Assembly: GCF_001049895.1 (NCBI RefSeq)
Contig: NZ_CVPE01000004.1
Span: 410,097 to 474,096, forward strand
From: Rubeoparvulum massiliense
GTDB taxonomy: Bacteria > Bacillota > Bacilli > Rubeoparvulales > Rubeoparvulaceae
Length of the DNA: 64,000 bases
Reading direction: 5' to 3'
The position numbers and the translations under genes are program-made. Positions 28,609 to 42,049 of this stretch are shown in pieces. The notes beneath the pieces were generated by a model. It was not told the origin of the DNA. It made no database searches and worked only from the letters and a program-made list of their open reading frames with translations. Each line of letters starts with the position of its first letter. The first letter of the stretch is position 1.

Positions 28609-30687
28609 TTACTCACCCTTGTTTTTCTTAATAATCTCTTCTGCAATGCTCTTTGGTACTTCTTCAAAGTGGTCAAATGACATAGTATAGGTACCGCGAC
28701 CTTGTGTCTTGGAACGCAATGTAGTTGCATAACCAAACATTTCAGCCAGTGGCACAAATGCACGAATGACTTGGGCATTACCACGCGCTTCCATACCATC
28801 GATCCGACCGCGTCGAGAGTTGACGTCACCCATAATATCGCCCATGTACTCCTCTGGAACAACGATTTCTACGCGCTCCATCGGTTCAAGCAAGACAGCT
28901 CGACATTTGCTTGCTGCTGCTTTCAGAGCCATTGAACCAGCGATCTTAAACGCCATTTCCGAGGAGTCAACATCGTGGTAGCTACCATCAAAAATGGTTG
29001 CCTTAATATCGATCAATGGATAACCAGCGAGTACACCATTCTGCATTGATTCTTCAATACCAGCTTGAACAGCAGGAATGTATTCTCTTGGTACAACACC
29101 ACCGACGATCTTGTTTTCAAATTGGAAGCCTTCGCCTGGTTCTAGTGGGGAGAACTCTACCCAAACGTGACCGTATTGACCACGACCACCAGATTGGCGA
29201 ATAAACTTACCTTCTGCCTTACCAGTTGCACGGAAGGTTTCTTTGTAAGCAACCTGTGGTGCACCTACATTGGCTTCTACTTTAAACTCACGGCGGAGGC
29301 GATCCACGATGATGTCAAGGTGAAGCTCACCCATACCTGCGATGATAACCTGTCCAGTCTCTTCGTTGGTGCTTGCATGGAAGGTTGGATCCTCTTCTGA
29401 AAGTTTGGCCAGCGCCATACCCATTTTCTCTTGGTCAGCCTTCGTTTTGGGTTCGATTGCAACAGAGATAACAGGTTCAGGGAATTCCATGGATTCTAGA
29501 ATAACTGGTGCTTTATCATCACAGAGGGTATCCCCAGTAGTTGTATCCTTTAAACCTACTGCTGCAGCAAGGTCGCCAGCGTACACCGTTGTGATTTCTT
29601 GACGATGGTTTGCGTGCATTTGCAGGATACGACCGAGACGTTCCCGTTTACCCTTTGTAGAGTTTAATACATAGGATCCTGCATCTGCCTTACCGGAGTA
29701 TACACGGAAGAAAGTGAGTTTTCCTACATATGGGTCGGTCATGATTTTGAATGCGAGCGCACTAAATGGTTCATCATCGCTAGCAATTCTTTCGGTTCCT
29801 TCACCAGTATCGGGATTAACACCCTTAATAGCTGGAATATCTAATGGAGATGGGAGATATTCAATGGCTGAGTCAAGCATTAATTGAACTCCCTTATTCT
29901 TGTAGGATGAGCCACAAACCACTGGATAGAATTGAACAGCTACAGTCGCACGGCGAATAGCCGCCTTCAGCTCTTCAACGCTAACCTCTTCACCTTCAAG
30001 ATACTTCATCATCACTTCTTCATCTACTTCAGCTACCGCTTCAACGAGTTTGTTGCGGTATTCTTCAGCGAGTGGAAGAAGATCCTCTGGAATCTCCCGT
30101 GATTCTTCCTTCGTACCTAGATCATCAAGATAGAAGTGAGCTTCCATCTTTACAAGGTCGATCATACCTACGAATTTGTCTTCAGCACCAATTGGGATCT
30201 GAATCGCATGGGCATTAGCTCCCAAGCGGTCATGAAGTGACCGTACTGATGCTAAGAAATCTGCACCAGTTGCGTCCATTTTGTTTACATAAACGATTCG
30301 GGGAACACCGTAGGTAGTGGCTTGGCGCCAAACCGTTTCGGTTTGTGGTTCCACACCGCTTTTGGCATCGAGTACAGCGACAGCTCCATCGAGTACACGC
30401 AAGGAGCGCTCAACCTCAACAGTGAAATCTACGTGTCCAGGCGTATCGATAATATTGATGCGGTGACCTTTCCACTGTGCAGTTGTTGCAGCAGATGTAA
30501 TGGTAATCCCACGTTCTTGCTCTTGCTCCATCCAGTCCATCTGGGAAGCACCTTCGTGGGTTTCACCGATTTTATGAATTCGCCCAGTGTAGAAGAGAAT
30601 CCGTTCCGTTGTCGTCGTCTTACCGGCATCGATGTGAGCCATGATACCGATGTTGCGCGTATCTTTTAAGGAGAACTCTCTAGCCAT
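28609..30687 (-). CDS. fusA: Elongation factor G
   Basis: 692 residues, normal length. [15 protein letters not shown] is the P-loop, then [16 protein letters not shown] and [10 protein letters not shown]. Domains II-V are complete, including the domain IV text [13 protein letters not shown]. It catalyses translocation and, with RRF, ribosome recycling. Confidence 0.98.
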   Translation of the reverse strand: MAREFSLKDTRNIGIMAHIDAGKTTTTERILFYTGRIHKIGETHEGASQMDWMEQEQERGITITSAATTAQWKGHRINIIDTPGHVDFTVEVERSLRVLDGAVAVLDAKSGVEPQTETVWRQATTYGVPRIVYVNKMDATGADFLASVRSLHDRLGANAHAIQIPIGAEDKFVGMIDLVKMEAHFYLDDLGTKEESREIPEDLLPLAEEYRNKLVEAVAEVDEEVMMKYLEGEEVSVEELKAAIRRATVAVQFYPVVCGSSYKNKGVQLMLDSAIEYLPSPLDIPAIKGVNPDTGEGTERIASDDEPFSALAFKIMTDPYVGKLTFFRVYSGKADAGSYVLNSTKGKRERLGRILQMHANHRQEITTVYAGDLAAAVGLKDTTTGDTLCDDKAPVILESMEFPEPVISVAIEPKTKADQEKMGMALAKLSEEDPTFHASTNEETGQVIIAGMGELHLDIIVDRLRREFKVEANVGAPQVAYKETFRATGKAEGKFIRQSGGRGQYGHVWVEFSPLEPGEGFQFENKIVGGVVPREYIPAVQAGIEESMQNGVLAGYPLIDIKATIFDGSYHDVDSSEMAFKIAGSMALKAAASKCRAVLLEPMERVEIVVPEEYMGDIMGDVNSRRGRIDGMEARGNAQVIRAFVPLAEMFGYATTLRSKTQGRGTYTMSFDHFEEVPKSIAEEIIKKNKGE

Positions 30688-30755
30688 TCAGTATTTCTCC
30701 TTTCAAATTGTGGGATAGAATGTGCTTGTTTTATTGCACTAATGTTAGGCAATGA

Positions 30756-31253
<498 letters not shown>

Positions 31254-31279
31254 TCATATCAATTTCGTTAGGATATCTC

Positions 31280-31699
31280 TTACTTCTTAGCCTTAGCTCG
31301 TTTTGTACCATATTTGGAACGAGCTTGTTTACGATCGTTCACACCTGCAGTATCTAAGGCGCCACGAACGATGTGGTAACGAACCCCAGGTAAGTCCTTA
31401 ACCCGTCCACCACGAATTAATACCACGCTATGCTCTTGTAGGTTGTGACCAATACCAGGAATATAAGCTGTAACTTCAATTCCATTAGTTAAGCGCACAC
31501 GTGCATATTTACGTAAGGCAGAGTTAGGCTTTTTAGGAGTTAATGTACCCACACGAGTACAAACACCACGTTTTTGTGGAGAATTAACACTAGTTAATTC
31601 TTTAGCGTAACTATTGTAAGTGAATTGCAATGCAGGTGATTTCGATTTGGTTGTCTTACTTTCGCGCCCTTTGCGAACTAATTGATTAATTGTTGGCAT
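31280..31699 (-). CDS. rpsL: 30S ribosomal protein S12
   Basis: 139 residues. It opens [12 protein letters not shown]. The decoding-centre loops read [11 protein letters not shown] and [11 protein letters not shown], with the lysines whose replacement gives streptomycin resistance in other bacteria still present, so a wild-type S12 is expected. It heads the str operon behind a 116-bp region with a long hairpin. Confidence 0.98.
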   Translation of the reverse strand: MPTINQLVRKGRESKTTKSKSPALQFTYNSYAKELTSVNSPQKRGVCTRVGTLTPKKPNSALRKYARVRLTNGIEVTAYIPGIGHNLQEHSVVLIRGGRVKDLPGVRYHIVRGALDTAGVNDRKQARSKYGTKRAKAKK

Positions 31700-31766
31700 G
31701 TGAAGTACCCCCTTTCTTTTTACTCATTTCAAGACCACAGATCCAGGTGGTTCATAACAAGGCCTA

Positions 31767-31808
31767 AGGAAATGTTTTTGTATGCAAGATGCAACAAAAA
31801 CATTTCCT
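31767..31808. other. Long hairpin between the L7Ae-like gene and rpsL
   Basis: Arms AGGAAATGTTTTTGT (31767-31781) and the exact complement (31794-31808) extend inward by TGCA/TGCA with one bulged base. No T-run follows on the minus strand, so it is not a typical terminator. It might be a processing site or a leader structure for rpsL. Confidence 0.7.
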
Positions 31809-31815
31809 AATCAAC

Positions 31816-32064
31816 CTATTTCTTTATCCCACACGTTGCAGCGTGAACATCAATACCACATGCCTTACCTAGCTTTCGCTTAGAATCCACATAGGCGATG
31901 GGGATTCCTTTACTACTTGCTAATGTAACGATTCGTTCGATAACTAACGAATCTGCATCTTTGGCAATAATGACTTCAGATACAGCATTCTGTTCAATCG
32001 CTTTCGTGGTCTGCTTCAACCCAATAATGAGCTCTTTTGCCTGCTTCACTTTTTCATAAGACAA
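31816..32064 (-). CDS. rplGB: L7Ae-family kink-turn RNA-binding protein (YbxF/RplGB)
   Basis: 82 residues from TTG at 32064, eight bases after GGAGG; this gives exactly the length of the Bacillus YbxF protein, while a longer frame to 32121 adds unrelated residues. SYEKVKQAKELIIGLKQTTK, EVIIAKDADS and KLGKACGIDVHAAT are the L7Ae core that binds kink-turn RNA. It lies between rpoC and rpsL, as in Bacillus. Confidence 0.93.
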   Translation of the reverse strand: MSYEKVKQAKELIIGLKQTTKAIEQNAVSEVIIAKDADSLVIERIVTLASSKGIPIAYVDSKRKLGKACGIDVHAATCGIKK

Positions 32065-32153
32065 TTTTTTATCCTCCAAAGCGTCAGGTAATGCAAGCAC
32101 ACTTAAAAATATTAGCATCAAGTATAGTGATTGTCAATTCTCTTTTTACGCTT

Positions 32154-35100
32154 TTATTTTATTTCTGTGGCTACCATATCATCTGTCATACTATCGCTCA
32201 GCTCAATTCCGACTGGCTTAACATGCAGGTTATGGTAACGGCTCATTCCAGTACCAGCTGGAATCAATTTCCCAATGATAACATTCTCTTTTAATCCTAG
32301 CAGTTCATCACGTTTGCCTTTAATCGCTGCATCGGTAAGTACCCGTGTTGTTTCCTGGAAGGAAGCAGCAGATAGGAAGGAGTCTGTTTCCAAGGAAGCC
32401 TTCGTAATACCAAGCAAGATCGGACGGGCAATAGCTGGCTGGCCACCTGCTTCAATCGCTTTCAGATTAGCTTCTTCATAATCATGAATCTCCACTGTAG
32501 ATCCAGGCAAGAGGACAGTATTACCAGCATCAATAATCCGTACTTTACGAAGCATTTGGCGTACCATGATCTCAACGTGCTTATCATTAATCTCTACCCC
32601 TTGTAGACGGTAAACACGTTGTACCTCTTGTAAGAGGTAATCCTCTACGCCACGGATGCCCCTAATCTTAAGTACCTCTTTTGGATCAAGTGATCCTTCT
32701 GTGAGTTCTTGACCTGCTTCAATCTTATCGCCAAGGGCCACTTTAATCCGAGAACCAAATGGGATCTTATAAACACGATCTTCAATATCGCTCTTGATCT
32801 CAAGTTCCCGTTCCCGACCTTCACGTATATCTGTTACTTCACCGTAAATTTCGGAGATAACAGCTTGACCTTTTGGATTACGTGCTTCGAAGATTTCTTG
32901 GATCCGTGGTAAACCTTGTGTGATGTCATCCCCAGCTACCCCACCTGTATGGAATGTACGCATGGTCAGCTGAGTTCCAGGCTCTCCAATGGATTGCGCA
33001 GCAATAATCCCTACTGCTTCACCGATCTCTACTATCTGCCCTGTGGCAAGGTTACGTCCATAGCACTTGCGGCAAACACCATGGTGCGTGCGGCAAGTAA
33101 AGACGGAGCGAAGTTCAAGCTCTTTAACACCTGCATCAATAATCTGCTCTGCAATCGCTTCGTCAATGAATTGATTTTTCCGAACAAGCACTTCGTTGGT
33201 TTCTGGATGATGTACTGTCTTAAAAGCGACACGACCAACAATTCGATCATATAAACCTTCGATCTCTTCGTTTTTATCGGCAATGGTACGGACGAGCACA
33301 CCTTGGTCCGTTCCGCAATCCTCTTCACGAACAATTACATCTTGAGCAACATCCACAAGACGGCGTGTCAGATAACCTGAGTCCGCAGTACGCAATGCTG
33401 TATCCGCCAACCCCTTCCGTGCACCGTGGGTGGAGATAAAGTACTCTAATACGGTCAATCCTTCACGGAAGTTAGACTTGATCGGCAACTCAATAATCCG
33501 ACCAGATGGATTCGCCATCAAGCCCCGCATACCAGCCAACTGTGTAAAGTTCGAAGCATTACCACGGGCCCCAGAGGTAGCCATCATATTGATTGGATTT
33601 AGTGGTGCTAAGGATTTCAGGAGTCGTTCTGTAATCTTATCCTTCGCAGTACTCCAGATATCAATAACACGATTATAACGTTCATCTTCTGTGATCAAGC
33701 CGCGACCAAATTGCTTGGTCACTTCCTCAACCTCAAGCTCTGCTTGATCAATAATCTCTTTCTTCTCTGTTAAATCAACAATATCAGAAACAGCAATGGT
33801 AATACCAGCTACCGTAGAGTAGTGGAATCCTACACCCTTCAGGCGGTCCATAACCTCAGCTGTCTTCGTTGTTCCAAAGCGTTGAAACACACTAGCAATT
33901 AAGGTTCCTAAGTCTTTTTTCTTAATTGCTTCTGTTGTTGGTAAGGACTTAATATATGCAGGAATATCGATCCCTTTATCTGTGATAAAGAAGCGAGCAT
34001 CTACACCAGCTTGAATATTCTTCTTACCTGGTTCGTTGATATATGGGAAGTTCTCAGGGAAGATCTCGTTGAAAATCAACTTACCTGGCGTTGTAATAAT
34101 AAGCGCCTCACGCTGCTCTTGCGTAAAGGTAATCTTATTAATTGTTTTCACAGGGATCGCGATCCGAGTATGCAAGTGAATCAATTTATCTTGATAAGCA
34201 TGCAATACCTCGTTCATATCCCGGAATACTTTCCCCTCACCTTCAATTCCTGCACGTTCAATGGTGAGATAGAAGTTCCCTAGAACCATATCCTGAGACG
34301 GTGTTACAACAGGCTTACCATCCTTTGGATTCAAGATGTTTTGTGCTGCTAGCATTAACAAACGTGCTTCTGCTTGTGCTTCTGCAGATAACGGAACGTG
34401 AACAGCCATTTGGTCCCCATCGAAGTCGGCGTTATAAGCTGTACATACGAGAGGATGAAGCTTAATTGCCCTTCCTTCTACAAGGATTGGCTCAAATGCT
34501 TGGATACCTAGTCTGTGTAGAGTAGGTGCACGGTTCAGTAAGACAGGATGTTCACGAATGACTTCTTCTAAGACGTCCCATACTTCAGGTTGAATTCGTT
34601 CAACCTTCCGCTTTGCACTCTTAATATTATGAGCTAGGCCTTGCTCTACTAACTCTTTCATGACGAAAGGCTTAAAGAGTTCCAGCGCCATCTCCTTAGG
34701 AAGACCACATTGATACATTTTTAGTTCTGGACCAACAACGATTACAGAACGTCCTGAGTAATCCACACGTTTACCCAATAAGTTCTGACGGAAGCGTCCT
34801 TGCTTTCCCTTCAGCATGTGACTAAGGGACTTGAGTGGACGATTACCAGGACCAGTCACAGGGCGACCGCGACGACCATTATCAATAAGAGCGTCGACAG
34901 CTTCCTGTAACATCCGTTTTTCATTCTGAACAATAATATCTGGAGCACCAAGATCAAGCAGACGTTTTAAACGGTTATTACGATTGATCACGCGACGATA
35001 GAGATCATTGAGGTCAGATGTTGCAAAACGACCACCATCTAATTGCACCATTGGACGTAATTCTGGTGGAATAACTGGTAGGACATCTAATACCATCCAA

Positions 35101-35771
35101 TCAGGACGATTCCCTGAATTACGGAATGCTTCAAGCACCTCTAAACGTTTAACCGCACGATTTCGACGTTGTCCTTGTGCCGTTTGAATCTCATCCTTGA
35201 GCGCACGCACTTCTTTTTCGAGATCAATTTCCTTTAACAATTCACGGATCGCTTCTGCACCCATGCCAGCTTTAAAGGTATTGCCATACTTTTCACGATA
35301 AGCACGATATTCCTTCTCTGAAAGCAATTGTTTCTTCTCTAAAGGAGTATCGGCAGGATCGATAACCACATAGGAAGCAAAATAGATTACCTCCTCCAAA
35401 CTGCGTGGTGACATGTCCAATGTTAGACCCATACGGCTAGGAATCCCTTTGAAATACCAGATGTGGGAAACAGGGGCAGCTAATTCGATATGCCCCATCC
35501 GTTCCCGTCGTACCTTAGATCTAGTTACTTCTACACCACAGCGGTCACAAACGACACCCTTATAACGAACACGTTTATATTTACCGCAATGACATTCCCA
35601 GTCCTTTGTTGGTCCAAATATTTTTTCGCAGAATAGACCCTCTTTTTCCGGTTTTAACGTACGATAGTTGATCGTTTCTGGTTTTTTTACTTCACCATGG
35701 GACCAGGACCGGATTTTTTCAGGCGAAGCCAGACCAATTTGCATATAACTAAAATTGTTTACATCTAACAC
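32154..35771 (-). CDS. rpoC: RNA polymerase beta' subunit
   Basis: 1205 residues from GTG at 35771 with GAGGAGG seven bases upstream. It has the N-terminal zinc ligands CHCGKYKRV...CDRC, the catalytic triad in NADFDGDQM, and the second zinc site [13 protein letters not shown] near residue 880-900. The length and start ([20 protein letters not shown]) match Bacillus RpoC. It is 33 bp after rpoB. Confidence 0.98.
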   Translation of the reverse strand: MLDVNNFSYMQIGLASPEKIRSWSHGEVKKPETINYRTLKPEKEGLFCEKIFGPTKDWECHCGKYKRVRYKGVVCDRCGVEVTRSKVRRERMGHIELAAPVSHIWYFKGIPSRMGLTLDMSPRSLEEVIYFASYVVIDPADTPLEKKQLLSEKEYRAYREKYGNTFKAGMGAEAIRELLKEIDLEKEVRALKDEIQTAQGQRRNRAVKRLEVLEAFRNSGNRPDWMVLDVLPVIPPELRPMVQLDGGRFATSDLNDLYRRVINRNNRLKRLLDLGAPDIIVQNEKRMLQEAVDALIDNGRRGRPVTGPGNRPLKSLSHMLKGKQGRFRQNLLGKRVDYSGRSVIVVGPELKMYQCGLPKEMALELFKPFVMKELVEQGLAHNIKSAKRKVERIQPEVWDVLEEVIREHPVLLNRAPTLHRLGIQAFEPILVEGRAIKLHPLVCTAYNADFDGDQMAVHVPLSAEAQAEARLLMLAAQNILNPKDGKPVVTPSQDMVLGNFYLTIERAGIEGEGKVFRDMNEVLHAYQDKLIHLHTRIAIPVKTINKITFTQEQREALIITTPGKLIFNEIFPENFPYINEPGKKNIQAGVDARFFITDKGIDIPAYIKSLPTTEAIKKKDLGTLIASVFQRFGTTKTAEVMDRLKGVGFHYSTVAGITIAVSDIVDLTEKKEIIDQAELEVEEVTKQFGRGLITEDERYNRVIDIWSTAKDKITERLLKSLAPLNPINMMATSGARGNASNFTQLAGMRGLMANPSGRIIELPIKSNFREGLTVLEYFISTHGARKGLADTALRTADSGYLTRRLVDVAQDVIVREEDCGTDQGVLVRTIADKNEEIEGLYDRIVGRVAFKTVHHPETNEVLVRKNQFIDEAIAEQIIDAGVKELELRSVFTCRTHHGVCRKCYGRNLATGQIVEIGEAVGIIAAQSIGEPGTQLTMRTFHTGGVAGDDITQGLPRIQEIFEARNPKGQAVISEIYGEVTDIREGRERELEIKSDIEDRVYKIPFGSRIKVALGDKIEAGQELTEGSLDPKEVLKIRGIRGVEDYLLQEVQRVYRLQGVEINDKHVEIMVRQMLRKVRIIDAGNTVLLPGSTVEIHDYEEANLKAIEAGGQPAIARPILLGITKASLETDSFLSAASFQETTRVLTDAAIKGKRDELLGLKENVIIGKLIPAGTGMSRYHNLHVKPVGIELSDSMTDDMVATEIK

Positions 35772-35804
35772 GAGCCATCCTCCTCATTGCCCAGGTACAC
35801 CCTG

Positions 35805-38800
35805 TTATTTCACATCGTCGCCATCGTTAGGAAGGCTTAGTTTATCACTGGCTGGTTCATCTTCATCATCCAACTCTTTGATTTCAATTTCCTGTTCGTC
35901 GGCGGATAAGATTTTCACATCCATACCCAGACTTTGTAATTCCTTAATCAATACCTTGAATGATTCTGGAACACCTGGCTCTGGTACATTCTCACCTTTT
36001 ACGATCGCTTCATAGGTTTTAACCCGGCCAACCACATCGTCTGATTTTACTGTCAGAATCTCTTGCAATGTGTATGCAGCACCATATGCTTCTAGTGCCC
36101 AAACCTCCATCTCACCGAAGCGTTGTCCACCAAATTGTGCTTTACCACCCAATGGCTGTTGCGTAACGAGGGAGTATGGACCCGTAGAACGAGCATGAAT
36201 TTTATCATCGACAAGATGGTGCAGTTTTAACATATAGCTGACACCAACAGTAACACGACCATCAAATGGCTCACCTGTACGACCATCATGTAGGACGGCC
36301 TTTCCATCCCGATTGAGTCCAGCTTCTTCTAATGTATCAAACACATCGATTTCGGTAGCTCCATCGAAAACTGGCGTAGCCATGTGAAGACCTAGCATAC
36401 GAGCTGCCATACCAAGGTGGGTCTCCAATACTTGCCCAATATTCATCCGTGAAGGTACACCAAGGGGGTTCAAGACAATGTCTACAGGCGTTCCATCGGG
36501 TAGATAGGGCATATCCTCGATAGGTAGTACTCGGGAGATAACCCCTTTGTTTCCATGGCGTCCAGCCATTTTATCCCCTTGTGAGATCTTCCGTTTCTGT
36601 GCGATATAGACACGTACCAATTGATTTACACCTGGGGGTAGCTCATCACCATTCTCACGGCGGAATACTTTTACATCTACAACGATCCCTGAGCCACCAT
36701 GTGGTGCGCGGAGAGATGTGTCACGTACTTCACGGGCCTTTTCACCAAAGATGGCATGAAGCAGGCGTTCTTCTGCTGTTAGCTCTGTAACACCCTTCGG
36801 TGTCACCTTGCCAACAAGAATATCGCCATCTTTTACTTCAGCACCGATTCGAATGATTCCTCGATCATCAAGATTACGCATCGCATCTTCCCCAACATTA
36901 GGAATATCGCGAGTAATCTCTTCTGGACCTAATTTCGTATCGCGCGCTTCAGATTCATATTCTTCGATATGAATGGAAGTATAGATATCTTCCTTAACTA
37001 GGCGTTCACTTAGGAGGATAGCATCCTCATAGTTGTAGCCTTCCCAGGTCATATAGGCAACGAGAACGTTCTGTCCAAGGGCCAATTCTCCCTTTTCTGT
37101 CGCTGGTCCATCACCAATCACATCGCCTACATCAATGACCTCACCCTTACGGACAGCAGGGCGTTGATTGATACAGGTACCCTGATTGGAACGGATAAAT
37201 TTATGCATCTTATATTTATGGAGATCGCCTTTTACTTCAATACCATCGATCTCTTTCAATTCACGAACCCAAACTTCCTTCGCTGTTACACGTTCTACGA
37301 TCCCATGATGCTTGGAAACAATACAGGATCCTGAATCGTGAGCAGATTTATATTCCATTCCTGTACCAACCAGTGGTGATCTTGGTACTAGAAGAGGAAC
37401 AGCCTGCCGCTGCATGTTAGATCCCATCAAAGCACGGTTCGCGTCGTCATTCTCCAAGAATGGAATCAATGCTGTAGCCACTGAAACAACCTGTTTAGGT
37501 GATACGTCCATCAAATCAACCTTACTTAACTCTACTGTTAAGTTCTCTCCACGATGGCGGCAGATAATCTCTGCTTCCTGGAAGGATCCATCATCATTAA
37601 GCGGAGCATTGGCCTGAGCAACAAAATAATTATCTTCTTCATCTGCAGTCAAATAGACAATTTCAGAAGTAACCTTCCCTGTATCCGCATCTACTTTACG
37701 ATATGGTGTCTCAATAAATCCATATTCATTGATTCGAGCAAAGCTTGACAAGGAGTTGATCAAACCGATATTAGGTCCTTCAGGAGTTTCAATAGGGCAC
37801 ATACGACCATAGTGAGAGTAGTGTACGTCACGCACTTCAAAGCCTGCGCGTTCCCGTGTCAAACCACCAGGTCCCAATGCACTAAGACGACGTTTATGTG
37901 TTAGCTCTGCTAGTGGATTGGTCTGATCCATGAACTGTGATAGCTGGCTTGAACCAAAGAACTCTTTAATCGATGCGATCACAGGACGAATGTTGATTAA
38001 TGCTTGTGGTGTAATGGCATTGGCATCCTGAATGGACATTCGTTCACGAACAACACGCTCCATTCTGGATAAACCAATGCGGAACTGGTTTTGTAACAAT
38101 TCGCCTACAGAGCGCAAACGACGGTTCCCCAAATGGTCGATATCATCGGTATGGCCCACACCATGTAACAAATTCATAAAATAGTTAATGGAAGCCACAA
38201 TATCTTCTACAGTGATATGCTTGATCGATTGATCGATACCACCATTTGAGATTACATTGAGTGTCATTCCATCTTCATGTGGTGAAAAGATCTTGATCGA
38301 CTGGATATAAAGCTGGCTATTCAGAATGACTCCATCACGTAAACGGATCTCTTTCTCACCTAGACCACCTTCTAGATAAGGCATGAGCTTATCCAAGAGA
38401 CGACGATCCACGATACGACCAGCCTCTGCAAGGATCTCCCCTGTTTCTGGATCAGCGAGCGTTTCTGCTAATTTTTGATTAAAGATCCGATTTTTAATGT
38501 GTAGCTTTTTATTGATCTTATAGCGACCCACATTGGCCAAATCATAGCGTTTCGGATCAAAAAAGCGCGAGATTAAAAGACTCTTAGCATTTTCCACAGT
38601 TGGTGGTTCACCAGGTCGCAACCGTTCATAGATCTCGATCAATGCCTTTTCTGTTGAGTCGGTATTGTCTTTCTCTAATGTATTGCGTAGATATTCGTCA
38701 TCGCCAATTAAGTCAATGATCTCCTGATCGCTACTAAATCCAAGTGCACGGAGCAGAACAGTAACTGGGATCTTACGAGTACGATCGATTCTTACATAAA

Positions 38801-39338
38801 CGATATCTTTCGCATCTGTTTCCAGTTCTAACCAGGCACCGCGGTTAGGAATGACTGTGGCTGTAAAGGCAGGGCGGCCACTTTTATCAATTTTTTCGCC
38901 AAAATAGACACTAGGGGAACGAACAAGCTGACTAACAATGACACGCTCAGCACCATTGATGATAAAAGTACCCCATTCTGTCATCAGTGGAAAATCACCC
39001 ATGAAAACTTCTTGTTCTTTCACTTCTCCGGTCTCTTTGTTGATTAAACGTACTTTAACACGTAGAGGGGCGGCGTAAGTGACATCACGTTCTTTACATT
39101 CATCCACATCGTATTTTGGTTCTCCAAGACTATAATCAATAAATTCAAGAACCAAATTTCCTGTAAAATCTTGAATGGGTGAAATATCTTGAAACATCTC
39201 GCGTAATCCTTGTTCCAAAAACCATTCATATGATTTTAACTGAATTTCAATTAAGTTGGGTAGTGGTAACACCTCTCGAATTCTTGCATACGATCTGCGT
39301 TGTCGATGGCGTCCGCATTGAATGATTTGACCTGCCAA
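35805..39338 (-). CDS. rpoB: RNA polymerase beta subunit
   Basis: 1177 residues from TTG at 39338, which has AAGGGGTGAAGGAG directly upstream; GTG at 39347 would lie inside that site, and a TTG start is also known in Bacillus. The rifampicin region ([20 protein letters not shown], then RRLSAL) is wild-type at the D, H and S residues that change in resistant mutants. The C-terminus is acidic ([19 protein letters not shown]). Confidence 0.97.
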   Translation of the reverse strand: MAGQIIQCGRHRQRRSYARIREVLPLPNLIEIQLKSYEWFLEQGLREMFQDISPIQDFTGNLVLEFIDYSLGEPKYDVDECKERDVTYAAPLRVKVRLINKETGEVKEQEVFMGDFPLMTEWGTFIINGAERVIVSQLVRSPSVYFGEKIDKSGRPAFTATVIPNRGAWLELETDAKDIVYVRIDRTRKIPVTVLLRALGFSSDQEIIDLIGDDEYLRNTLEKDNTDSTEKALIEIYERLRPGEPPTVENAKSLLISRFFDPKRYDLANVGRYKINKKLHIKNRIFNQKLAETLADPETGEILAEAGRIVDRRLLDKLMPYLEGGLGEKEIRLRDGVILNSQLYIQSIKIFSPHEDGMTLNVISNGGIDQSIKHITVEDIVASINYFMNLLHGVGHTDDIDHLGNRRLRSVGELLQNQFRIGLSRMERVVRERMSIQDANAITPQALINIRPVIASIKEFFGSSQLSQFMDQTNPLAELTHKRRLSALGPGGLTRERAGFEVRDVHYSHYGRMCPIETPEGPNIGLINSLSSFARINEYGFIETPYRKVDADTGKVTSEIVYLTADEEDNYFVAQANAPLNDDGSFQEAEIICRHRGENLTVELSKVDLMDVSPKQVVSVATALIPFLENDDANRALMGSNMQRQAVPLLVPRSPLVGTGMEYKSAHDSGSCIVSKHHGIVERVTAKEVWVRELKEIDGIEVKGDLHKYKMHKFIRSNQGTCINQRPAVRKGEVIDVGDVIGDGPATEKGELALGQNVLVAYMTWEGYNYEDAILLSERLVKEDIYTSIHIEEYESEARDTKLGPEEITRDIPNVGEDAMRNLDDRGIIRIGAEVKDGDILVGKVTPKGVTELTAEERLLHAIFGEKAREVRDTSLRAPHGGSGIVVDVKVFRRENGDELPPGVNQLVRVYIAQKRKISQGDKMAGRHGNKGVISRVLPIEDMPYLPDGTPVDIVLNPLGVPSRMNIGQVLETHLGMAARMLGLHMATPVFDGATEIDVFDTLEEAGLNRDGKAVLHDGRTGEPFDGRVTVGVSYMLKLHHLVDDKIHARSTGPYSLVTQQPLGGKAQFGGQRFGEMEVWALEAYGAAYTLQEILTVKSDDVVGRVKTYEAIVKGENVPEPGVPESFKVLIKELQSLGMDVKILSADEQEIEIKELDDEDEPASDKLSLPNDGDDVK

Positions 39339-39347
39339 CTCCTTCAC

Positions 39348-39555
39348 CCCTTATGCCATATTACAAATATTAAAAACGGGTTATTAAAAACCACATTTTT
39401 TGTATAAATATAGAAACTATCTATCCATTTTATCCATGAGGAATTTTTTTCATGCAAAAAGTGGAAAAAATGATCTTGACATTCAAGAAATCTTTTTTCC
39501 ACATAAAGCATCTATTCATGGCATTTTAAAATGATATCATATAGCCCTTTCGCTG
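39348..39555. other. AT-rich gap between rsmC and rpoB
   Basis: About 210 bp without a gene. It is very AT-rich and holds several T-runs. It probably carries the rpoB promoter, but I see no convincing -35/-10 pair with good spacing on the minus strand. Confidence 0.5.
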
Positions 39556-40152
39556 TCAATAATAGGCTCGGTATACTCGATATCCTTTTTCTTTCGTCAC
39601 TTCATCCACATGGGGGAAGAGTTCTGCCACTTTTCGTTCAGCTGAAGGTGAGCCTTGCTTTTTCTGAATGACATACCATAGTTCTCCACGGGAGGTAAGA
39701 TGCTGCGCTGCTTCAGTGAACATCTGGTACACCACTTCTTTGCCAGCACGAATTGGTGGGTTGGTAAAAATAAGGTCAAATTGTTCCTGTGGAATGGCAT
39801 CAAAGATATCAGAAAGCAGAATGTGTACATTAGAAATCCCATTGCGTTCCGCATTCATTTTTGCAAGTTGAACCGCACGTTCATTAATATCAACCATCCA
39901 AACCTCTCGTCCTGGGTTTTGGGCTGCCAGCATAATTCCTAGGGGACCGTACCCACATCCCAGTTCCAAAATCTTGTTCGCATCTGCAGGGAGTATCAAA
40001 GCCTCCAAGAGTGTTCTACTTCCTAAATCGATTCGTTCTTTCGAAAAAACATTGGAATCGGTCACAAATGTAAACTCTCGATCTTGAAAACAGTATGTGA
40101 TTTCCCGAAGATCATGGTGACTAGTCGGTTGCTTGGAGAAATAATGACTCAT
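39556..40152 (-). CDS. Class I SAM-dependent methyltransferase, RsmC-like (YbxB)
   Basis: 198 residues from ATG of MSHYFSKQPTS; the frame is open 14 codons further, into the upstream terminator. The SAM-binding motif is ILELGCGYGPLG, and FTNPPIRAGK is the NPP motif of the N2-guanine 16S rRNA methyltransferases (RsmC/RsmJ group). The gene lies between rplL and rpoB as ybxB does in Bacillus. Exact target nucleotide is inferred (G1207 in E. coli RsmC). Confidence 0.9.
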   Translation of the reverse strand: MSHYFSKQPTSHHDLREITYCFQDREFTFVTDSNVFSKERIDLGSRTLLEALILPADANKILELGCGYGPLGIMLAAQNPGREVWMVDINERAVQLAKMNAERNGISNVHILLSDIFDAIPQEQFDLIFTNPPIRAGKEVVYQMFTEAAQHLTSRGELWYVIQKKQGSPSAERKVAELFPHVDEVTKEKGYRVYRAYY

Positions 40153-40177
40153 TCCTAACCTCCGTTTCCATATGAAC

Positions 40178-40205
40178 GAAAAACCCGCCGGCAATGCAGC
40201 GGGTT
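40178..40205 (-). terminator. Terminator after rplL
   Basis: The stem AACCCGC/GCGGGTT with a ten-base loop is followed by TTTTT on the minus strand, 18 bp after the rplL stop. It separates rplJL from rsmC-rpoB, probably with partial read-through. Confidence 0.75.
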
Positions 40206-40222
40206 CCTGAGATGAGGCTCTA

Positions 40223-40588
40223 CTACTTCAATTCTACTGATGCGCCTGCTTCTTCTAATTTAGCTTTCATTTCTTCAGCTTCTGCTTTAGCAGCGCCTTC
40301 TTTGATTGGTGCTGGTGCACCGTCAACGAGGGCTTTTGCATCTTTCAAGCCGAGGCCTGTAATTTCACGAACAACTTTGATAACGTTGATCTTGGAAGCA
40401 CCTGCTTCTTTAAGGATAACATCAAATTCTGTTTTCTCTTCAGCAGCACCTTCAGCAGCACCGCCAGCTACTACAGCTACAGGAGCAGCAGCAGTAACAC
40501 CGAATTCTTCCTCAATCGCTTTTACTAGATCGTTCAATTCAAGAACGGTCATTTCTTTAATCGCAGCAATCATTTCTTCTTTAGTCAT
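40223..40588 (-). CDS. rplL: 50S ribosomal protein L7/L12
   Basis: 121 residues. An N-terminal dimerisation helix region is followed by an Ala-rich hinge ([15 protein letters not shown]) and the C-terminal domain with [15 protein letters not shown], which recruits EF-Tu and EF-G. It is 32 bp after rplJ. Confidence 0.98.
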   Translation of the reverse strand: MTKEEMIAAIKEMTVLELNDLVKAIEEEFGVTAAAPVAVVAGGAAEGAAEEKTEFDVILKEAGASKINVIKVVREITGLGLKDAKALVDGAPAPIKEGAAKAEAEEMKAKLEEAGASVELK

Positions 40589-40620
40589 TTAATTTTCCTC
40601 CTTTTCGAATTCACTATGCA

Positions 40621-41121
40621 TTAAGCAGATTGTTCTTCTTTTTGATCTGACACAGCTTTAACAGCAAGAGCAAAGTTGCGAATAGGTGCTTGAAGTACAC
40701 TAAGCAACATGGAGAGTAAGCCTTCGCGAGATGGTAGCGTTGCAATTGCATTGATCTCATCTACAGATACGAAACGCCCTTCCATGACACCTGCTTTAAT
40801 TTCTAGTGCTTCATGTTTCTTTGCAAATTCTGCAAGTACTTTTGCTGGTGCAACTACATCATCTGTACAAAAGGCAATAGCTGTTGGCCCTAAGAGGTAT
40901 GGATGCAGTTCCTCCAACTCAACCTCAGATGCAGCACGCCGCGTCATGGTATTCTTGTATACTTTGAACTCAACGCCGGCTTCACGTAATTGCTTACGTA
41001 GTTCGGTCATTTCGGAAACAGTAAGACCACGATAGTCAGTGACAATAGTGCTCTTGGATGCAGCTAACTTATCTGCAATGGTCTTTACTAATTCCTTCTT
41101 CTGTTCCAATACAGCGGTCAT
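40621..41121 (-). CDS. rplJ: 50S ribosomal protein L10
   Basis: 166 residues from ATG of [12 protein letters not shown], five bases after GGGGGGTG, the same length as in Bacillus. [20 protein letters not shown] is diagnostic. L10 carries the L12 dimers on the stalk and binds its own leader to shut off synthesis; such a leader is present just upstream. Confidence 0.97.
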   Translation of the reverse strand: MTAVLEQKKELVKTIADKLAASKSTIVTDYRGLTVSEMTELRKQLREAGVEFKVYKNTMTRRAASEVELEELHPYLLGPTAIAFCTDDVVAPAKVLAEFAKKHEALEIKAGVMEGRFVSVDEINAIATLPSREGLLSMLLSVLQAPIRNFALAVKAVSDQKEEQSA

Positions 41122-41149
41122 GTGTACACCCCCCATATGATTTTTTTCC

Positions 41150-41300
41150 ATAGAAAAGAGCCTTCGCAGACATGCATAAGGCTCTCAAGGTATCGATCAT
41201 GAACAATTGCTTGTATCGAACGAAAACCTCGGTAGGATATTAAGCGTTAAGCACCTACTGTCTACGGTTATACCGATAAATTTATACGTTACAACATTTG
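41150..41300 (-). promoter_or_regulatory. L10 leader (ribosomal protein autoregulation)
   Basis: The minus-strand RNA contains the L10-binding element, with GTAGACAGTAGGTGC and its partner ATCCTACCGAGG. These are followed by a terminator hairpin AGAGCCTT/AAGGCTCT (41157-41185) ending in TTTT before the rplJ start. This matches the Firmicutes L10 leader, where bound L10 favours the terminator. Confidence 0.85.
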
Positions 41301-41339
41301 AGATATTATCACATTGGTGATCAATATGTCAATGTGTAA

Positions 41340-42032
41340 TTATTGGATTGTTGCTGTGTTTACATGAACACCAGGACCCATCGTAGATGAAACAGTGATG
41401 TTCTTCATGTAAATTCCTTTTGCTGCAGACGGCTTCATCTTGATTAAGATCTCAAGAAGAGTGTTCAGGTTTTCTTCCAATTGTTCTTGGGAGAAAGATG
41501 CTTTACCGATTGGCGCATGAATGATCCCGGCTTTATCCACACGGAATTCAATCTTACCAGCTTTTATTTCATTGACCGCTTTCTCTACTTCAAATGTTAC
41601 TGTACCGGTTTTGGGGTTTGGCATCAAGCCTTTTGGCCCGAGCAAACGACCAATCTTACCTACAGTACCCATCATATCAGGTGTAGCTACGACCACATCA
41701 AAATCAAACCAACCCTGTTGAATTTTTGCAACTAAATCGTCGTCGCCAACAAAGTCAGCGCCAGCTGCTTCTGCCTCTTTGGCTTTCTCACCTTTAGCAA
41801 ACACAAGAACCCGTTTGCTTTTTCCGGTACCATGAGGTAGCACAACAGCGCCACGAATATTTTGGTCAGCCTTCTTAGGATCCACTCCTAAACAGATGGC
41901 TGCTTCTACAGTTTCATCAAACTTTGCAGTAGCTGCTTCTTTAACAATGCGAACTGTTTCGTTGACTGTATAGGTGGCAGAACGATCAAACAGTTTCGCA
42001 GCTTCTGCTAAGCGTTTACCTTTCTTCGCCAT
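41340..42032 (-). CDS. rplA: 50S ribosomal protein L1
   Basis: 230 residues. It opens [20 protein letters not shown] and has the conserved [16 protein letters not shown]1 forms the mobile stalk that moves deacylated tRNA to the E site. It lies after rplK and before the L10 leader. Confidence 0.98.
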   Translation of the reverse strand: MAKKGKRLAEAAKLFDRSATYTVNETVRIVKEAATAKFDETVEAAICLGVDPKKADQNIRGAVVLPHGTGKSKRVLVFAKGEKAKEAEAAGADFVGDDDLVAKIQQGWFDFDVVVATPDMMGTVGKIGRLLGPKGLMPNPKTGTVTFEVEKAVNEIKAGKIEFRVDKAGIIHAPIGKASFSQEQLEENLNTLLEILIKMKPSAAKGIYMKNITVSSTMGPGVHVNTATIQ

Positions 42033-42049
42033 TTAAAAACTCCTCCTTT

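Noticed and set aside
32275..37748. Several 60-110 codon plus-strand frames opposite rpoC and rpoB
   Set aside because: They are antisense shadows of conserved coding sequence, without ribosome sites or recognisable products.
39470..39510. TTGACA on the plus strand upstream of rpoB as a promoter
   Set aside because: No matching -10 box at 16-18 bp and no plus-strand gene follows; the minus strand is the coding one.
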